In this document: in pieces, positions 25,292 to 32,175 of the stretch
Layout of the letters: every line of letters begins with the position of its first letter
Position numbering within the stretch: position 1 is the first letter of the stretch
Assembly (NCBI RefSeq): GCF_003937945.1
Contig: NZ_RSEC01000061.1
Span: forward strand, 62,001-126,000
From: Amycolatopsis eburnea
GTDB taxonomy: Bacteria > Actinomycetota > Actinomycetes > Mycobacteriales > Pseudonocardiaceae
Direction: 5' to 3'
Length of the DNA: 64,000 bases
Position numbers and translations under genes: made by a program
The notes under the pieces: model-generated
What the model saw: the letters and a program-made list of their open reading frames with translations, nothing else
The model's database searches: none
What the model was told of the DNA's origin: nothing

Positions 25292-25313
25292 GGGTTCACC
25301 CACGTGGGAACCC
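25292..25313. promoter_or_regulatory. Palindrome with CCCACGTGGG core upstream of the membrane protein
   Basis: The 10-bp core palindrome 25299-25308 is framed by GGGTT (25292-25296) and AACCC (25309-25313). It lies 31 bp after the surface-protein stop and 74 bp before the next start, so it could be an operator of the downstream gene or a terminator stem of the upstream gene. Symmetry alone does not decide. Confidence 0.4.
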
Positions 25314-25386
25314 CATCAGGGCAAGCAGTGCCGACGGGCGCAGACTGGCTGCAGATTTCCACGCGGGAAAAGGAAAGAGGATCGCT

Positions 25387-26118
25387 ATGGGCCAGCAACT
25401 GAAGGACGGGCTCGGGCAGGCGTGGAACCTGGTGGCCACGTTCGTCCCGAAACTCGTGGGATTCTTGATCATCCTGCTGATCGGCTGGCTGATCGCGAAG
25501 GCGGTTTCGAAAGCGCTGGGGCTGGTCCTCGGCAAAGTCGGGTTCGGGAAACTCGTGGAGAAGACCGGCCTTTCCGGGAACATCGGCAGCCAGAAGATCG
25601 ACGCGGCGGGGATCCTCGTCAAATTGGTGTACTACTTCATCCTGCTGATCGCGCTGCAGCTGGCGTTCGGGGTGTTCGGGCCGACGAACCCGGTGAGCCA
25701 GTTGCTCAACGACATCATCGCGTTCCTGCCGCGGATCGTGGTGGCACTGGTGCTGGTCGTGGTGGCGGCGGCGATCGCGAAGGTCGTGCGGGACGTGGTG
25801 GCCTCGGCGTTGTCGGGGCGGGGTGCGGCGCGTCCGCTGTCGTTGGCGGCGTACTGGCTGATCATGGCGTTCGGCATCATCGCGGCGCTGGGCCAGGTGA
25901 ACATCGCGACGGCGATCACGGGCCCGGTCCTGATCGCGGTGCTGGCGACGATCGGCGGCGTGATCGTGGTCGGTTTCGGCGGCGGCCTGATCAAGCCGGC
26001 CCAGGACCGCTGGCGCGGCTGGCTCGCGAACCTGGGAAGCCGGCCCGCCGGCCGGGAGCCGGCGAACGGCGCGGACACGCCGACCCCGCCCGCGGGGTGG
26101 CAGCGCGCTGAACGCTAG
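25387..26118 (+). CDS. CmpX/TM-helix-repeat membrane protein (mechanosensitive-channel-like)
   Basis: 243-aa integral membrane protein with a first TM (FLIILLIGWLIAKAVSKAL), a KIDAAGILVKLVYYFILLIALQ segment and two further hydrophobic helices, matching the duplicated TM-helix family (CmpX-like, related to small mechanosensitive channels but without the MscS beta-domain). Role: osmotic or envelope stress (family knowledge). The ATG at 25387 follows GGAAAGAGG. The last nine codons and the stop are part of a 102-bp tandem duplication extending into the intergenic region. Confidence 0.8.
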   Translation: MGQQLKDGLGQAWNLVATFVPKLVGFLIILLIGWLIAKAVSKALGLVLGKVGFGKLVEKTGLSGNIGSQKIDAAGILVKLVYYFILLIALQLAFGVFGPTNPVSQLLNDIIAFLPRIVVALVLVVVAAAIAKVVRDVVASALSGRGAARPLSLAAYWLIMAFGIIAALGQVNIATAITGPVLIAVLATIGGVIVVGFGGGLIKPAQDRWRGWLANLGSRPAGREPANGADTPTPPAGWQRAER

Positions 26119-26295
26119 GTGTCGGTGGCGCGCTGGAATCCGGGTGGCCGTGGTGTCAGGTCGAGCGTGGCCAGGACGGCGTCGCCACCGCCTGCGGGGT
26201 GGCAGCGCGCTGAACGCTAGGCGTCGGCGGCGCGCTGGATTCCGGGTGGCCGTGGTGTCGGATCGAGCATGGCCAAGACTGCGTCGCCGACGGCC
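26092..26295. repeat. 102-bp tandem duplication of a convergent gene-end junction
   Basis: Copy 1 (26092-26193) and copy 2 (26194-26295) align without gaps at about 90% identity. Each contains the last codons and stop of the plus-strand membrane-protein gene (GGTGGCAGCGCGCTGAACGC then TAG) and, on the minus strand, the last 27 codons of the gene at 26217-26765. Only copy 1 serves the plus gene and only copy 2 the minus gene; the other halves are dead copies. Confidence 0.88.
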
Positions 26296-26765
26296 GTAGC
26301 CACCGCCCTCGCCCGGTGCGGGCTCAACGGACCGCCCCGGTGCGCCGCGGCGAGCGCGACCGCCGCGGTGCGGTAGACGTCGATGTCGCAGGTCACCAGC
26401 GGGTTGCGGGCCGCCGCGCCCAGGATCCCGGCGATCGCCGACGGCGCGGTCCCGGCGTCGTCCGGCGTGATGATCGTGAGCGGGCTGGTTTCCCGGAACT
26501 CCGCGGAGAACGCGCCGAGCAGGTCGATGACGGCGTCGGCCCCGAAGATCGCCTGGTGCAGCGGGAAAGCGGCGGCGTCGGGCAGGTTCCACAGCGCGAG
26601 GTCGCGGGTGTCGGCGGCGATCAGCAGCGAAATGAGCGGGGGCAGCGTCCGCGCGCCGACGACGAGGACCCGCACGTCCCGCGGGGTCCGGTCGTGCCGG
26701 GCCAGCGCGGCCAGCAGGGCGGCGTAGCGGGGCAACGCCGGTTCCGAGACCACGGCGATCGTCAT
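26217..26765 (-). CDS. Conserved-looking hypothetical protein, leaderless promoter
   Basis: 182-aa soluble alpha/beta protein of unknown family. It begins TIAVVSEPALPRYAALLAAL and has alternating strand/helix with VRVLVVGARTL, VIDLLGAFSAEF and LTIITPDD, suggesting a Rossmann-like or glycosidase-family-4-like fold, but no nucleotide motif is clear. The C-terminal 27 codons lie in copy 2 of the duplication, and a diverged dead copy of them lies downstream. A TTGCGA/GATTAT promoter with a 17-bp spacer places the transcript start at the ATG (26765), implying leaderless mRNA. It diverges from the ArsR gene at 26847. Confidence 0.7.
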   Translation of the reverse strand: MTIAVVSEPALPRYAALLAALARHDRTPRDVRVLVVGARTLPPLISLLIAADTRDLALWNLPDAAAFPLHQAIFGADAVIDLLGAFSAEFRETSPLTIITPDDAGTAPSAIAGILGAAARNPLVTCDIDVYRTAAVALAAAHRGGPLSPHRARAVATAVGDAVLAMLDPTPRPPGIQRAADA

Positions 26766-26771
26766 GTGATG

Positions 26772-26800
26772 ATAATCTTCGAACTTAAAGAATTTCGCAA
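26772..26800 (-). promoter_or_regulatory. SigA-type promoter, minus strand, for the leaderless gene
   Basis: On the minus strand TTGCGA (26800-26795), a 17-bp AT-rich spacer and GATTAT (26777-26772) give a good -35/-10 pair; the expected start is at or within a few bases of the ATG at 26765. The AT-rich spacer also carries TCTT/AAGA half-sites and may be the operator of the divergent ArsR regulator. Confidence 0.6.
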
Positions 26801-26846
26801 GTCGTCACCGGCTCGCCGCCGGCGGGCGCGGCAGTGAGGAGAGTCC

Positions 26847-27209
26847 GTGAGCAGGCCCCTCTACCAGGCGAAAGCCGAGTTCTTCAAGAACCTGGGGCAC
26901 CCTGCCCGGATCCGGGTCCTGGAGCTGCTGAGCCAACGCGAGCACGCGGTCTCCGAGATGCTCCCGGAGGTGGGCATCGAGCCGGCGAACCTGTCCCAGC
27001 AGCTGGGCGTGCTCCGCCGCGCCGGCCTGGTGGTGACGCGCAAAGAGGGCTCGACGGTCTACTACTCGCTGACCAGCCCGGAGGTGGCCGAGCTGCTGCG
27101 GGTCGCCCGGCGCATCCTGACCAGCGTCCTCAGCGGCCAGGTCGAGCTGCTCGACGACCTGCGCGAGCCCGCGGGACCGGCCGGCAGCGAAACCGGGGGA
27201 CGTCCGTGA
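26847..27209 (+). CDS. ArsR/SmtB-family regulator
   Basis: 120-aa winged-helix repressor: FFKNLGHPARIRVLELL, the recognition segment EPANLSQQLGVLRRAGLV and the wing TRKEGSTVYYSL. No Cys or His cluster typical of metal-sensing members is present, so the signal is probably not a soft metal. GTG at 26847 follows GAGGAGA. It leads an operon with a small protein (GTGA overlap) and a PRPP-synthetase paralogue, and faces the hypothetical gene at 26765 across an AT-rich 81-bp region, so it probably represses both sides. Confidence 0.87.
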   Translation: MSRPLYQAKAEFFKNLGHPARIRVLELLSQREHAVSEMLPEVGIEPANLSQQLGVLRRAGLVVTRKEGSTVYYSLTSPEVAELLRVARRILTSVLSGQVELLDDLREPAGPAGSETGGRP

Positions 27210-27412
27210 GCGAGTTCGTGAGCGTCCTGCGCGAGCGGGTCGCCGGCGCCCTCGACGCGTTGAACGCCGCCCGGGACGCGGGCCTCGACCGCGAGGTCGA
27301 ACTGCACGTCGCCCGGGTGCGGGACCTGCTCGAACTGGCCGGACGGCACGACGTGGACACCACCGGCTGGGTCGACGCCGTCGCGCTGACCACGCCGCCC
27401 TACCGGGACTGA
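27206..27412 (+). CDS. Small helical protein coupled to ArsR
   Basis: 68-aa acidic, wholly helical protein with no known domain (SEFVSVLRERVAGALDAL, then VELHVARVRDLLEL). GTG at 27206 overlaps the ArsR stop as GTGA, and codon use matches its neighbours, so it is probably real. A partner or small effector of the ArsR regulator is possible; this is inference from coupling alone. Confidence 0.6.
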   Translation: MSEFVSVLRERVAGALDALNAARDAGLDREVELHVARVRDLLELAGRHDVDTTGWVDAVALTTPPYRD

Positions 27413-27485
27413 TCGGGATGGGCGCGAGTGCGCGCCGGCCACTCCGCCGGGAGCCTGACCGCGACGCAAGAGGGAGAAGACACCT

Positions 27486-28487
27486 GTGACAGCCAGCGTC
27501 CCGGCCACCCGGCGCGAGGGCGGCGTGACCAAGCGGCTCATGCTCGCCGCCGGCGGCTCCCACCCCAGGCTGGCCGACGCCGTCGCCGCGCGCCTGGGCA
27601 CGACGATCGCGCCCCGGACCGCGCACGCGTTCGCCAACGGCGAGGTGTTCGTCCGGTTCGGCACGTCGGTCCGCGGCAGCGACGTCTTCGTCCTCCAGAC
27701 CCCCACCGACCCGATCAACACGTGGCTGCTGGAAAGCCTGATCATGCTCGACGCGCTCCGCCGCGCCAGCGCCAAGACCATCACGGTGATCTGGCCGTTC
27801 CACCCCTACGGCCGCCAGGACAAGAAGCACCGCGGCCGCGAGCCCATCTCCGCCCGGCTGGTCGCCGACCTGCTCGCCACCGCCGGCGCCGACCGCCTCA
27901 TGACCGTCGACCTGCACACCGCGCAGATCCAGGGGTTCTTCGCCGGGCCCGTCGACCACCTGCGGGCCCAACCCCTGCTCGCCCGCCACGTCCGCGCGGC
28001 CCACCCGGACGCGGACCTCACCGTCGTGGCCCCCGACTCCGGCCGGGTCCGCCTCGCCGAGACCTGGGCCGAGCTGCTCGGCGGCCGGCCCATCGCGTTC
28101 GTCCAGCACCGCGACTCCTTGCAGCACGGCCACGGCACCGAGATCGTCGGCGACGTCCGGGGCCGCGTCTGCGTAGTCGTCGACGACATGATCGACACCG
28201 GTGCCACCATGGCCGGCGCGACCCGCCTCCTGCGCGAACACGGTGCGGCGCAAGTGATCGCGGCCGCCACCCACGGCGTCCTCTCCGGCGACGCCCCGCA
28301 CCGGCTCGCCGCCAGCGGCATCGGGGAGGTCGTCCTCACCGACACCGTCCCGCTACCGCCTGCCAAGCGGTTCCCGGGCCTCACCGTGCTTTCCGTCGCG
28401 CCGATGCTGGCCGAGGCCATCCACGAAGTCTTCGACGACGGCTCGGTGACCAAGCTCTTCGAGGGCGCGGAAGGTCACAAGGTGTAG
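27486..28487 (+). CDS. Ribose-phosphate pyrophosphokinase paralogue with altered catalytic loop
   Basis: 333-aa member of the PRPP synthetase family (ribose-5-P + ATP to PRPP + AMP). It has PYGRQDKKHRGREPIS, VDLHTAQIQGFF and the PRPP loop VVVDDMIDTGAT (230-241). In an ungapped alignment to E. coli Prs the flexible-loop KRR (K194-R196) is replaced by Q207-H208-R209, so the catalytic lysine is missing. The N-terminus has about 15 extra residues. GTG at 27486 follows AGGGAGAA. It is probably not the housekeeping enzyme; it may be a regulatory subunit or use another substrate. It is co-directional with ArsR. Confidence 0.85.
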   Translation: MTASVPATRREGGVTKRLMLAAGGSHPRLADAVAARLGTTIAPRTAHAFANGEVFVRFGTSVRGSDVFVLQTPTDPINTWLLESLIMLDALRRASAKTITVIWPFHPYGRQDKKHRGREPISARLVADLLATAGADRLMTVDLHTAQIQGFFAGPVDHLRAQPLLARHVRAAHPDADLTVVAPDSGRVRLAETWAELLGGRPIAFVQHRDSLQHGHGTEIVGDVRGRVCVVVDDMIDTGATMAGATRLLREHGAAQVIAAATHGVLSGDAPHRLAASGIGEVVLTDTVPLPPAKRFPGLTVLSVAPMLAEAIHEVFDDGSVTKLFEGAEGHKV

Positions 28488-28617
28488 CTCAACATGGGCA
28501 CCGTCGCCGGTTTCGCCGTCCACGCCGCCCTTCACGGCTTTCGGGTCGACCTGCGGATCGCCCGTGAACGGCTCGGTTCCCGTGTCCGGTACGGCACCTG
28601 CCGCTAGAGTGCGGATC

Positions 28618-29175
28618 GTGCCGGAACAGACATGGTCACCCAAGCCGGGGACGCCCGCGATCGAGTACCGGTCCAGCCGGTGGTTGTTCATCGGCGGGCT
28701 GGTCATGTGTGTCTTCTTCGGACTGGGCGCCCTCTTCCCGGAAGCCGGGGGCCGTTCGTCGACGCCCAGAGCCGATTTCTCCCCGACCGCCGCCTCGTTC
28801 ATCTTCGGCGCGCTCGCGGTGGGCGGCCTGCTGCTCATGGTCGGCTCCGTTCCCCGCACGCACCGCTTCGTCGTCGACGAACGCGGACTGTGGTGGCGAG
28901 CGGGCCGCAAGTCAGACCTGATCGCGTGGGAGGAGCTGCGCGCGGTCCGGGGCCGGGAACCGCGCCCGCCGGTCAAGGACGACCCGAACTCGAAAGCCGT
29001 GCTGTCGGCACTGGTCTTCACCCCGGTGGACCGGAACTTCGCCACCCGCCATGCGGCGCTGCTGAACCGGCCGCCCACCGCCGGCCCGGAAGTGGAACTG
29101 AAGCTGCCGAACGGCACCCTGGTCCGGCAGCTGGCCCAGGAGATCGCCGGCGTCCGGCCGGACCTGCTGCACTGA
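28618..29175 (+). CDS. Membrane protein with PH-like domain
   Basis: About 185-aa protein with two TM helices (LFIGGLVMCVFFGLGALF and FIFGALAVGGLLLMVGSV) followed by a soluble part starting HRFVVDERGLWWRAGRKSDL and IAWEELRAVR, the pattern of bacterial PH-like domains that face the cytoplasm. GTG at 28618 is chosen because it starts the conserved region; GTG at 28609 and ATG at 28564 are in-frame alternatives, none with a strong ribosome site. No partner is evident. It ends before a 7-bp hairpin at 29218. Confidence 0.68.
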   Translation: MPEQTWSPKPGTPAIEYRSSRWLFIGGLVMCVFFGLGALFPEAGGRSSTPRADFSPTAASFIFGALAVGGLLLMVGSVPRTHRFVVDERGLWWRAGRKSDLIAWEELRAVRGREPRPPVKDDPNSKAVLSALVFTPVDRNFATRHAALLNRPPTAGPEVELKLPNGTLVRQLAQEIAGVRPDLLH

Positions 29176-29217
29176 CCTTCGCCGGGCGATGCGGGCCGCA
29201 GTTCCACACAGCACTCG

Positions 29218-29236
29218 CCGGCACGAGGGGTGCCGG
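29218..29236 (+). terminator. 7-bp hairpin after the PH-like membrane gene
   Basis: CCGGCAC (29218-29224) pairs with GTGCCGG (29230-29236) around a 5-nt loop, 43 bp beyond the stop at 29175. It could serve the plus-strand gene, and the convergent DUF5313 gene on the other side. Confidence 0.5.
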
Positions 29237-29311
29237 TCGCCGTGCTGGGCTTCACCATGCTGGCCCGCTGGATCCCCGGTTTCCGCGTCCGCACGGCGAC
29301 CGCGGACCCGG

Positions 29312-29680
29312 CTACGGCCAGGTGGCCGGTCGGCCGTGTGCGGCGCGGACGCGCTTTCCGGTGCCGGGTGGGAAGCCGTGCTTGGTGAGCCGGACTTCGG
29401 CGAGTTCGTCGGCCATCGTCATGGTGAAGAACAGGCTGAGGAACAGGCTCAGCGCGAGCATCGTGAACACCAGCGGCAGTGGCACCGGGGTGAGGGTCAC
29501 CAGGACGACGAAGGCCGCGATCAGCCACGGCAGCGCCTCGGCGCAGATGCGGGCGGCGAACCGCAGGAGCCAGGTGCGCGCGGTGGCGTCGTGCAGGACC
29601 CAGCCGCGGTAGGTGTCGGGCAGCCGGCGTCCGTAGACGTACTGGATCCACCGCAGCGGTCCTGGCCGGTGTACCTCCAT
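29312..29680 (-). CDS. DUF5313 membrane protein
   Basis: 122-aa actinobacterial protein. The family pattern is evident: an N-terminal PxRWIQYVYGRRLPDTYRGW segment, WVLHDATARTWLLR, two TM helices (about 50-95), and the C-terminal hallmark RLTKHGFPPGTGKRVR. DUF5313 proteins are mycobacterial/actinomycete-specific with unknown role. The ATG at 29680 gives the family length. It is the first of two co-oriented genes, followed upstream by a VOC protein. Confidence 0.82.
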   Translation of the reverse strand: MEVHRPGPLRWIQYVYGRRLPDTYRGWVLHDATARTWLLRFAARICAEALPWLIAAFVVLVTLTPVPLPLVFTMLALSLFLSLFFTMTMADELAEVRLTKHGFPPGTGKRVRAAHGRPATWP

Positions 29681-29709
29681 GGGACGAGGGTGCCCGCTCC
29701 CCGCCGTGG

Positions 29710-30171
29710 TCAATCCAGGCAGAACTCGTTGCCTTCGGGGTCGGTCATCACGATGAACCCGGCGCTGAGCGGGGGTTCGGGCTCGAAGCGGCGCACCCGG
29801 GTCGCACCGAGGGCGACCAGCCGTTCGCACTCCGCTTCGAGCGCCGCCATCCGCTCGGCACCCTGCAGGCCGGGTGCACTCCTGACGTCGAGGTGGACCC
29901 GGTTCTTCGCGGTCTTGCCCTCCGGTACCTGCTGGAAGAACAGGCGCGGGCCCCGACCGTCGGGGTCCTCCACGGCGGAGCTGCTGTTGCGCCGGTCTTC
30001 CGGCACGCCGGCCCGCTCGAGGAACTCGTCCCACGCCGCCAGCGGGTCGGCGCCCTCGGCCAGCTCGACGCCGGGCGGTGCGGGGTGGACGTAGTCCAGC
30101 ACCTCGCGCCAGAACGACGAAAGCGCTCGGGGGTCGTGGGCGTCGAACGTGACCTGGACGTGTCGGCTCAT
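29710..30171 (-). CDS. VOC (glyoxalase-fold) protein
   Basis: 153-aa single VOC domain beginning RHVQVTFDAHDPRALSSFW, with central RLFFQQVPEGKTAKNRVHLDV and ending FIVMTDPEGNEFCLD, the glyoxalase/bleomycin-resistance fold. The metal-ligand pattern H-x-E with final E (EGNEF) is partly kept. The substrate is unknown. ATG at 30171 follows GGAGAA at 6 bp; upstream codons lack similarity. Divergent from the MEDS regulator at 30323. Confidence 0.85.
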   Translation of the reverse strand: MSRHVQVTFDAHDPRALSSFWREVLDYVHPAPPGVELAEGADPLAAWDEFLERAGVPEDRRNSSSAVEDPDGRGPRLFFQQVPEGKTAKNRVHLDVRSAPGLQGAERMAALEAECERLVALGATRVRRFEPEPPLSAGFIVMTDPEGNEFCLD

Positions 30172-30322
30172 CAGGGGTTCTCCGTTGTCGTCGGGGCTTG
30201 TGCCGCCCATCCTGACATCGGATGCGGACAGGTACGGTCCTCGACAGGTCCGCTGCGTAGGATGCTGACAGTGCTGTACCCCACCGAACCGGTGAAATCG
30301 TGATCGAAGAACTGGAAACGTC

Positions 30323-31261
30323 GTGAGTACGCACGTCGAGGGGCGTGCTCCCGAGCCGTTCACCCATCCCGCGCTTTTCTACCGGGACGCCGCCGAGTAC
30401 CTCGCCGGTACCGTCCCGTTCATCCGGTCCGGCCTCGCCGCGGGCGAGCCGGTCGCCGTCGCGGTTCCCGGGTACAACCTCGCTCCGCTGCGCGCCGAAC
30501 TCGGCGCCGACGCCGACCGCGTACAGCTGATGGACATGACGACGGCCGGGCGGAACCCCGGCCGGATCATCCCCGGCGTGCTTCGCGCCTTCGCCGACTC
30601 CCACCCGGACCGGCCGGTCCGGATCATCGGCGAACCGATCTGGCCGGACCGCAGCGACCAGGAATACCCGGCCTGCGTCCAGCACGAAGCGCTGATCAAC
30701 CTGGCCTTCACCGGCCGGGACGTCACCATCCTCTGTCCCTACGACACGCGGAACCTGACCCCGGCGGTCCTGGCCGACGCCGAAGCCACCCATCCCGTGC
30801 TCATCGACAGCACGGGTCAGCGAACCAGCCCGGCCTACGACCCCGAGGCGGTGATCACTGCCTACAACCGGCCGCTGCCCGAACCGGCCGGCGCCGCCGA
30901 GCTCACCGTCGATGCCACCAACCTGGCCCAGGCCCGGGATCTCGTGCGCACGCAAGCGCGTCACGCGGGCTTGGCCGACGACCAGGTCGTCGACGCGGAA
31001 CTGGTCGTGACCGAACTGGTCACCAACAGCATCGACCACGGCGGCGGCTCCGGCAGGCTGCGGATCTGGACCGCCGACGCGCACCTCGTCTGCCAGGTCG
31101 ACGACCGGGGCACCCTGACCGACCCCCTGGCCGGGCGGCACCCGGTCCTGCCGGACCAGCACCGCAACCGCGGCTTGCTGCTGGTCAACCACATGTCCGA
31201 CCTGGTCCGCCTGCACACCGGCAGCGGAAGTACGGCCATCCGGGTCCACTTCCGGCTTTGA
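30323..31261 (+). CDS. MEDS-domain anti-sigma/histidine-kinase-like regulator
   Basis: 312-aa cytoplasmic protein with N-terminal MEDS (DcmR-like sensory) domain (about 12-165: THPALFYRDAAEYLAGTVPFI; RIIGEPIWP; QHEALINLAF) and C-terminal RsbW-type HATPase (about 195-312: VVTELVTNSIDHGGG as N-box, VDDRG, NRGLLLVNHMSD). It lacks a dimerisation His box, so it likely acts as an anti-sigma switch kinase in a SigB-like stress system, with MEDS sensing a small molecule or methyl-donor state. GTG at 30323. No sigma or anti-anti-sigma gene is adjacent. Confidence 0.84.
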   Translation: MSTHVEGRAPEPFTHPALFYRDAAEYLAGTVPFIRSGLAAGEPVAVAVPGYNLAPLRAELGADADRVQLMDMTTAGRNPGRIIPGVLRAFADSHPDRPVRIIGEPIWPDRSDQEYPACVQHEALINLAFTGRDVTILCPYDTRNLTPAVLADAEATHPVLIDSTGQRTSPAYDPEAVITAYNRPLPEPAGAAELTVDATNLAQARDLVRTQARHAGLADDQVVDAELVVTELVTNSIDHGGGSGRLRIWTADAHLVCQVDDRGTLTDPLAGRHPVLPDQHRNRGLLLVNHMSDLVRLHTGSGSTAIRVHFRL

Positions 31262-31348
31262 GAGCCCGGCTTGTCGGATGCCCCGGGGCCCGTTCGTGGA
31301 GGATACGAGCCCGGCACCAGGCCGGGGCGCAGGCGAAGGGGCTTCACC

Positions 31349-32171
31349 ATGACGGACCACCCGACGAACAAGCCGCTGCGGTTCGGCGTCGTCGCGCCGA
31401 TCACCGCGGACCTGCCGGCCTGGCGTGATCAGCTACGGCGGCTGGCCGACAGCGGCTTCTCGACGATCCTGATGCCCGACGTGCCGCAGTGGCAGCCGGC
31501 ACCGGGCCCGGCGCTCGCCGTGGCGGCGACCGTCACCGGCCTGCGCGTGGGCACCTGGGTGTATGCCTCGCCGGTCCGGCCCGCGTGGATCACCGCGTGG
31601 GAGGCGCACTCGCTGTCGGTGCTCACCGAGGGCCGGTTCGAGCTCGGCATCGGCACCGGGCGGCCGGGGATCGCCGACCAGCTTCGTGAGCTGGGACTGC
31701 CGCCCACCCCGGTCGGGCAACGGGCGAGCCAGGTGCGTGACGTCGTCACGGCGCTGCGCGACCTCGACGGCCCGGACCGGCACACCCCGGTGGTCATGGC
31801 CGTGGGCGGTCCGAAGGCCGAGGCGCTCGCCGCCGAGCTGGCCGACACGGTGACGTTCGTGATGCCGCAGACCGAAACGCGGGCCACGACGACGCAGCGG
31901 GTAGCGCGCTTCGACAACCGTCGTGACGCGGAACTGGCGCTGCACGTGCCGGGTGGTCGGCGACTCGGTCGCGGCGTTCATGACCGGGCCCGGCACCGAT
32001 CCCGCCGCCGTCCGGGCCGCGGACTCGCTGGCGTTCCTGCCCGCCGACCCCGCTGCCGCGGCCGAGGAGATCCAGCGGCGGCGCGAGGAAATCGGGTTTT
32101 CCTACTTCGTGGTCGGCGCGGCCGGTGCCGGTGCGCTCGCGCCGGTCGTTGCCGAGCTGACCGGCCGGTAG
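31349..32171 (+). pseudogene. Frameshifted luciferase-like (LLM) flavin-dependent oxidoreductase
   Basis: The first part (31349 to about 31950) encodes an LLM-class F420/FMN oxidoreductase start (LRFGVVAPI, VGTWVYASPVRPAWITAWEA, GRFELGIGTGRPG). The last part (about 31953-32171) continues in another frame (VVGDSVAAFMTGPGTDP to the end FSYFVVGAAGAGALAPVVAEL). One extra G in the GGG at 31951-31953 would explain it: removing one base joins V-P to V-V-G-D-S. Either a recent frameshift or a sequencing error. ATG at 31349 has GAAGGGG upstream. Combined length about 274 aa, a little short for LLM enzymes. Confidence 0.8.
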
Positions 32172-32175
32172 GCCC

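Noticed and set aside
29176..29311. Short plus-strand fragment reading VAVLGFTMLARWIPGF between the PH-like and DUF5313 genes
   Set aside because: It looks protein-like over about 20 residues but lacks a start and family, and the region includes a hairpin. Not enough to call a remnant.
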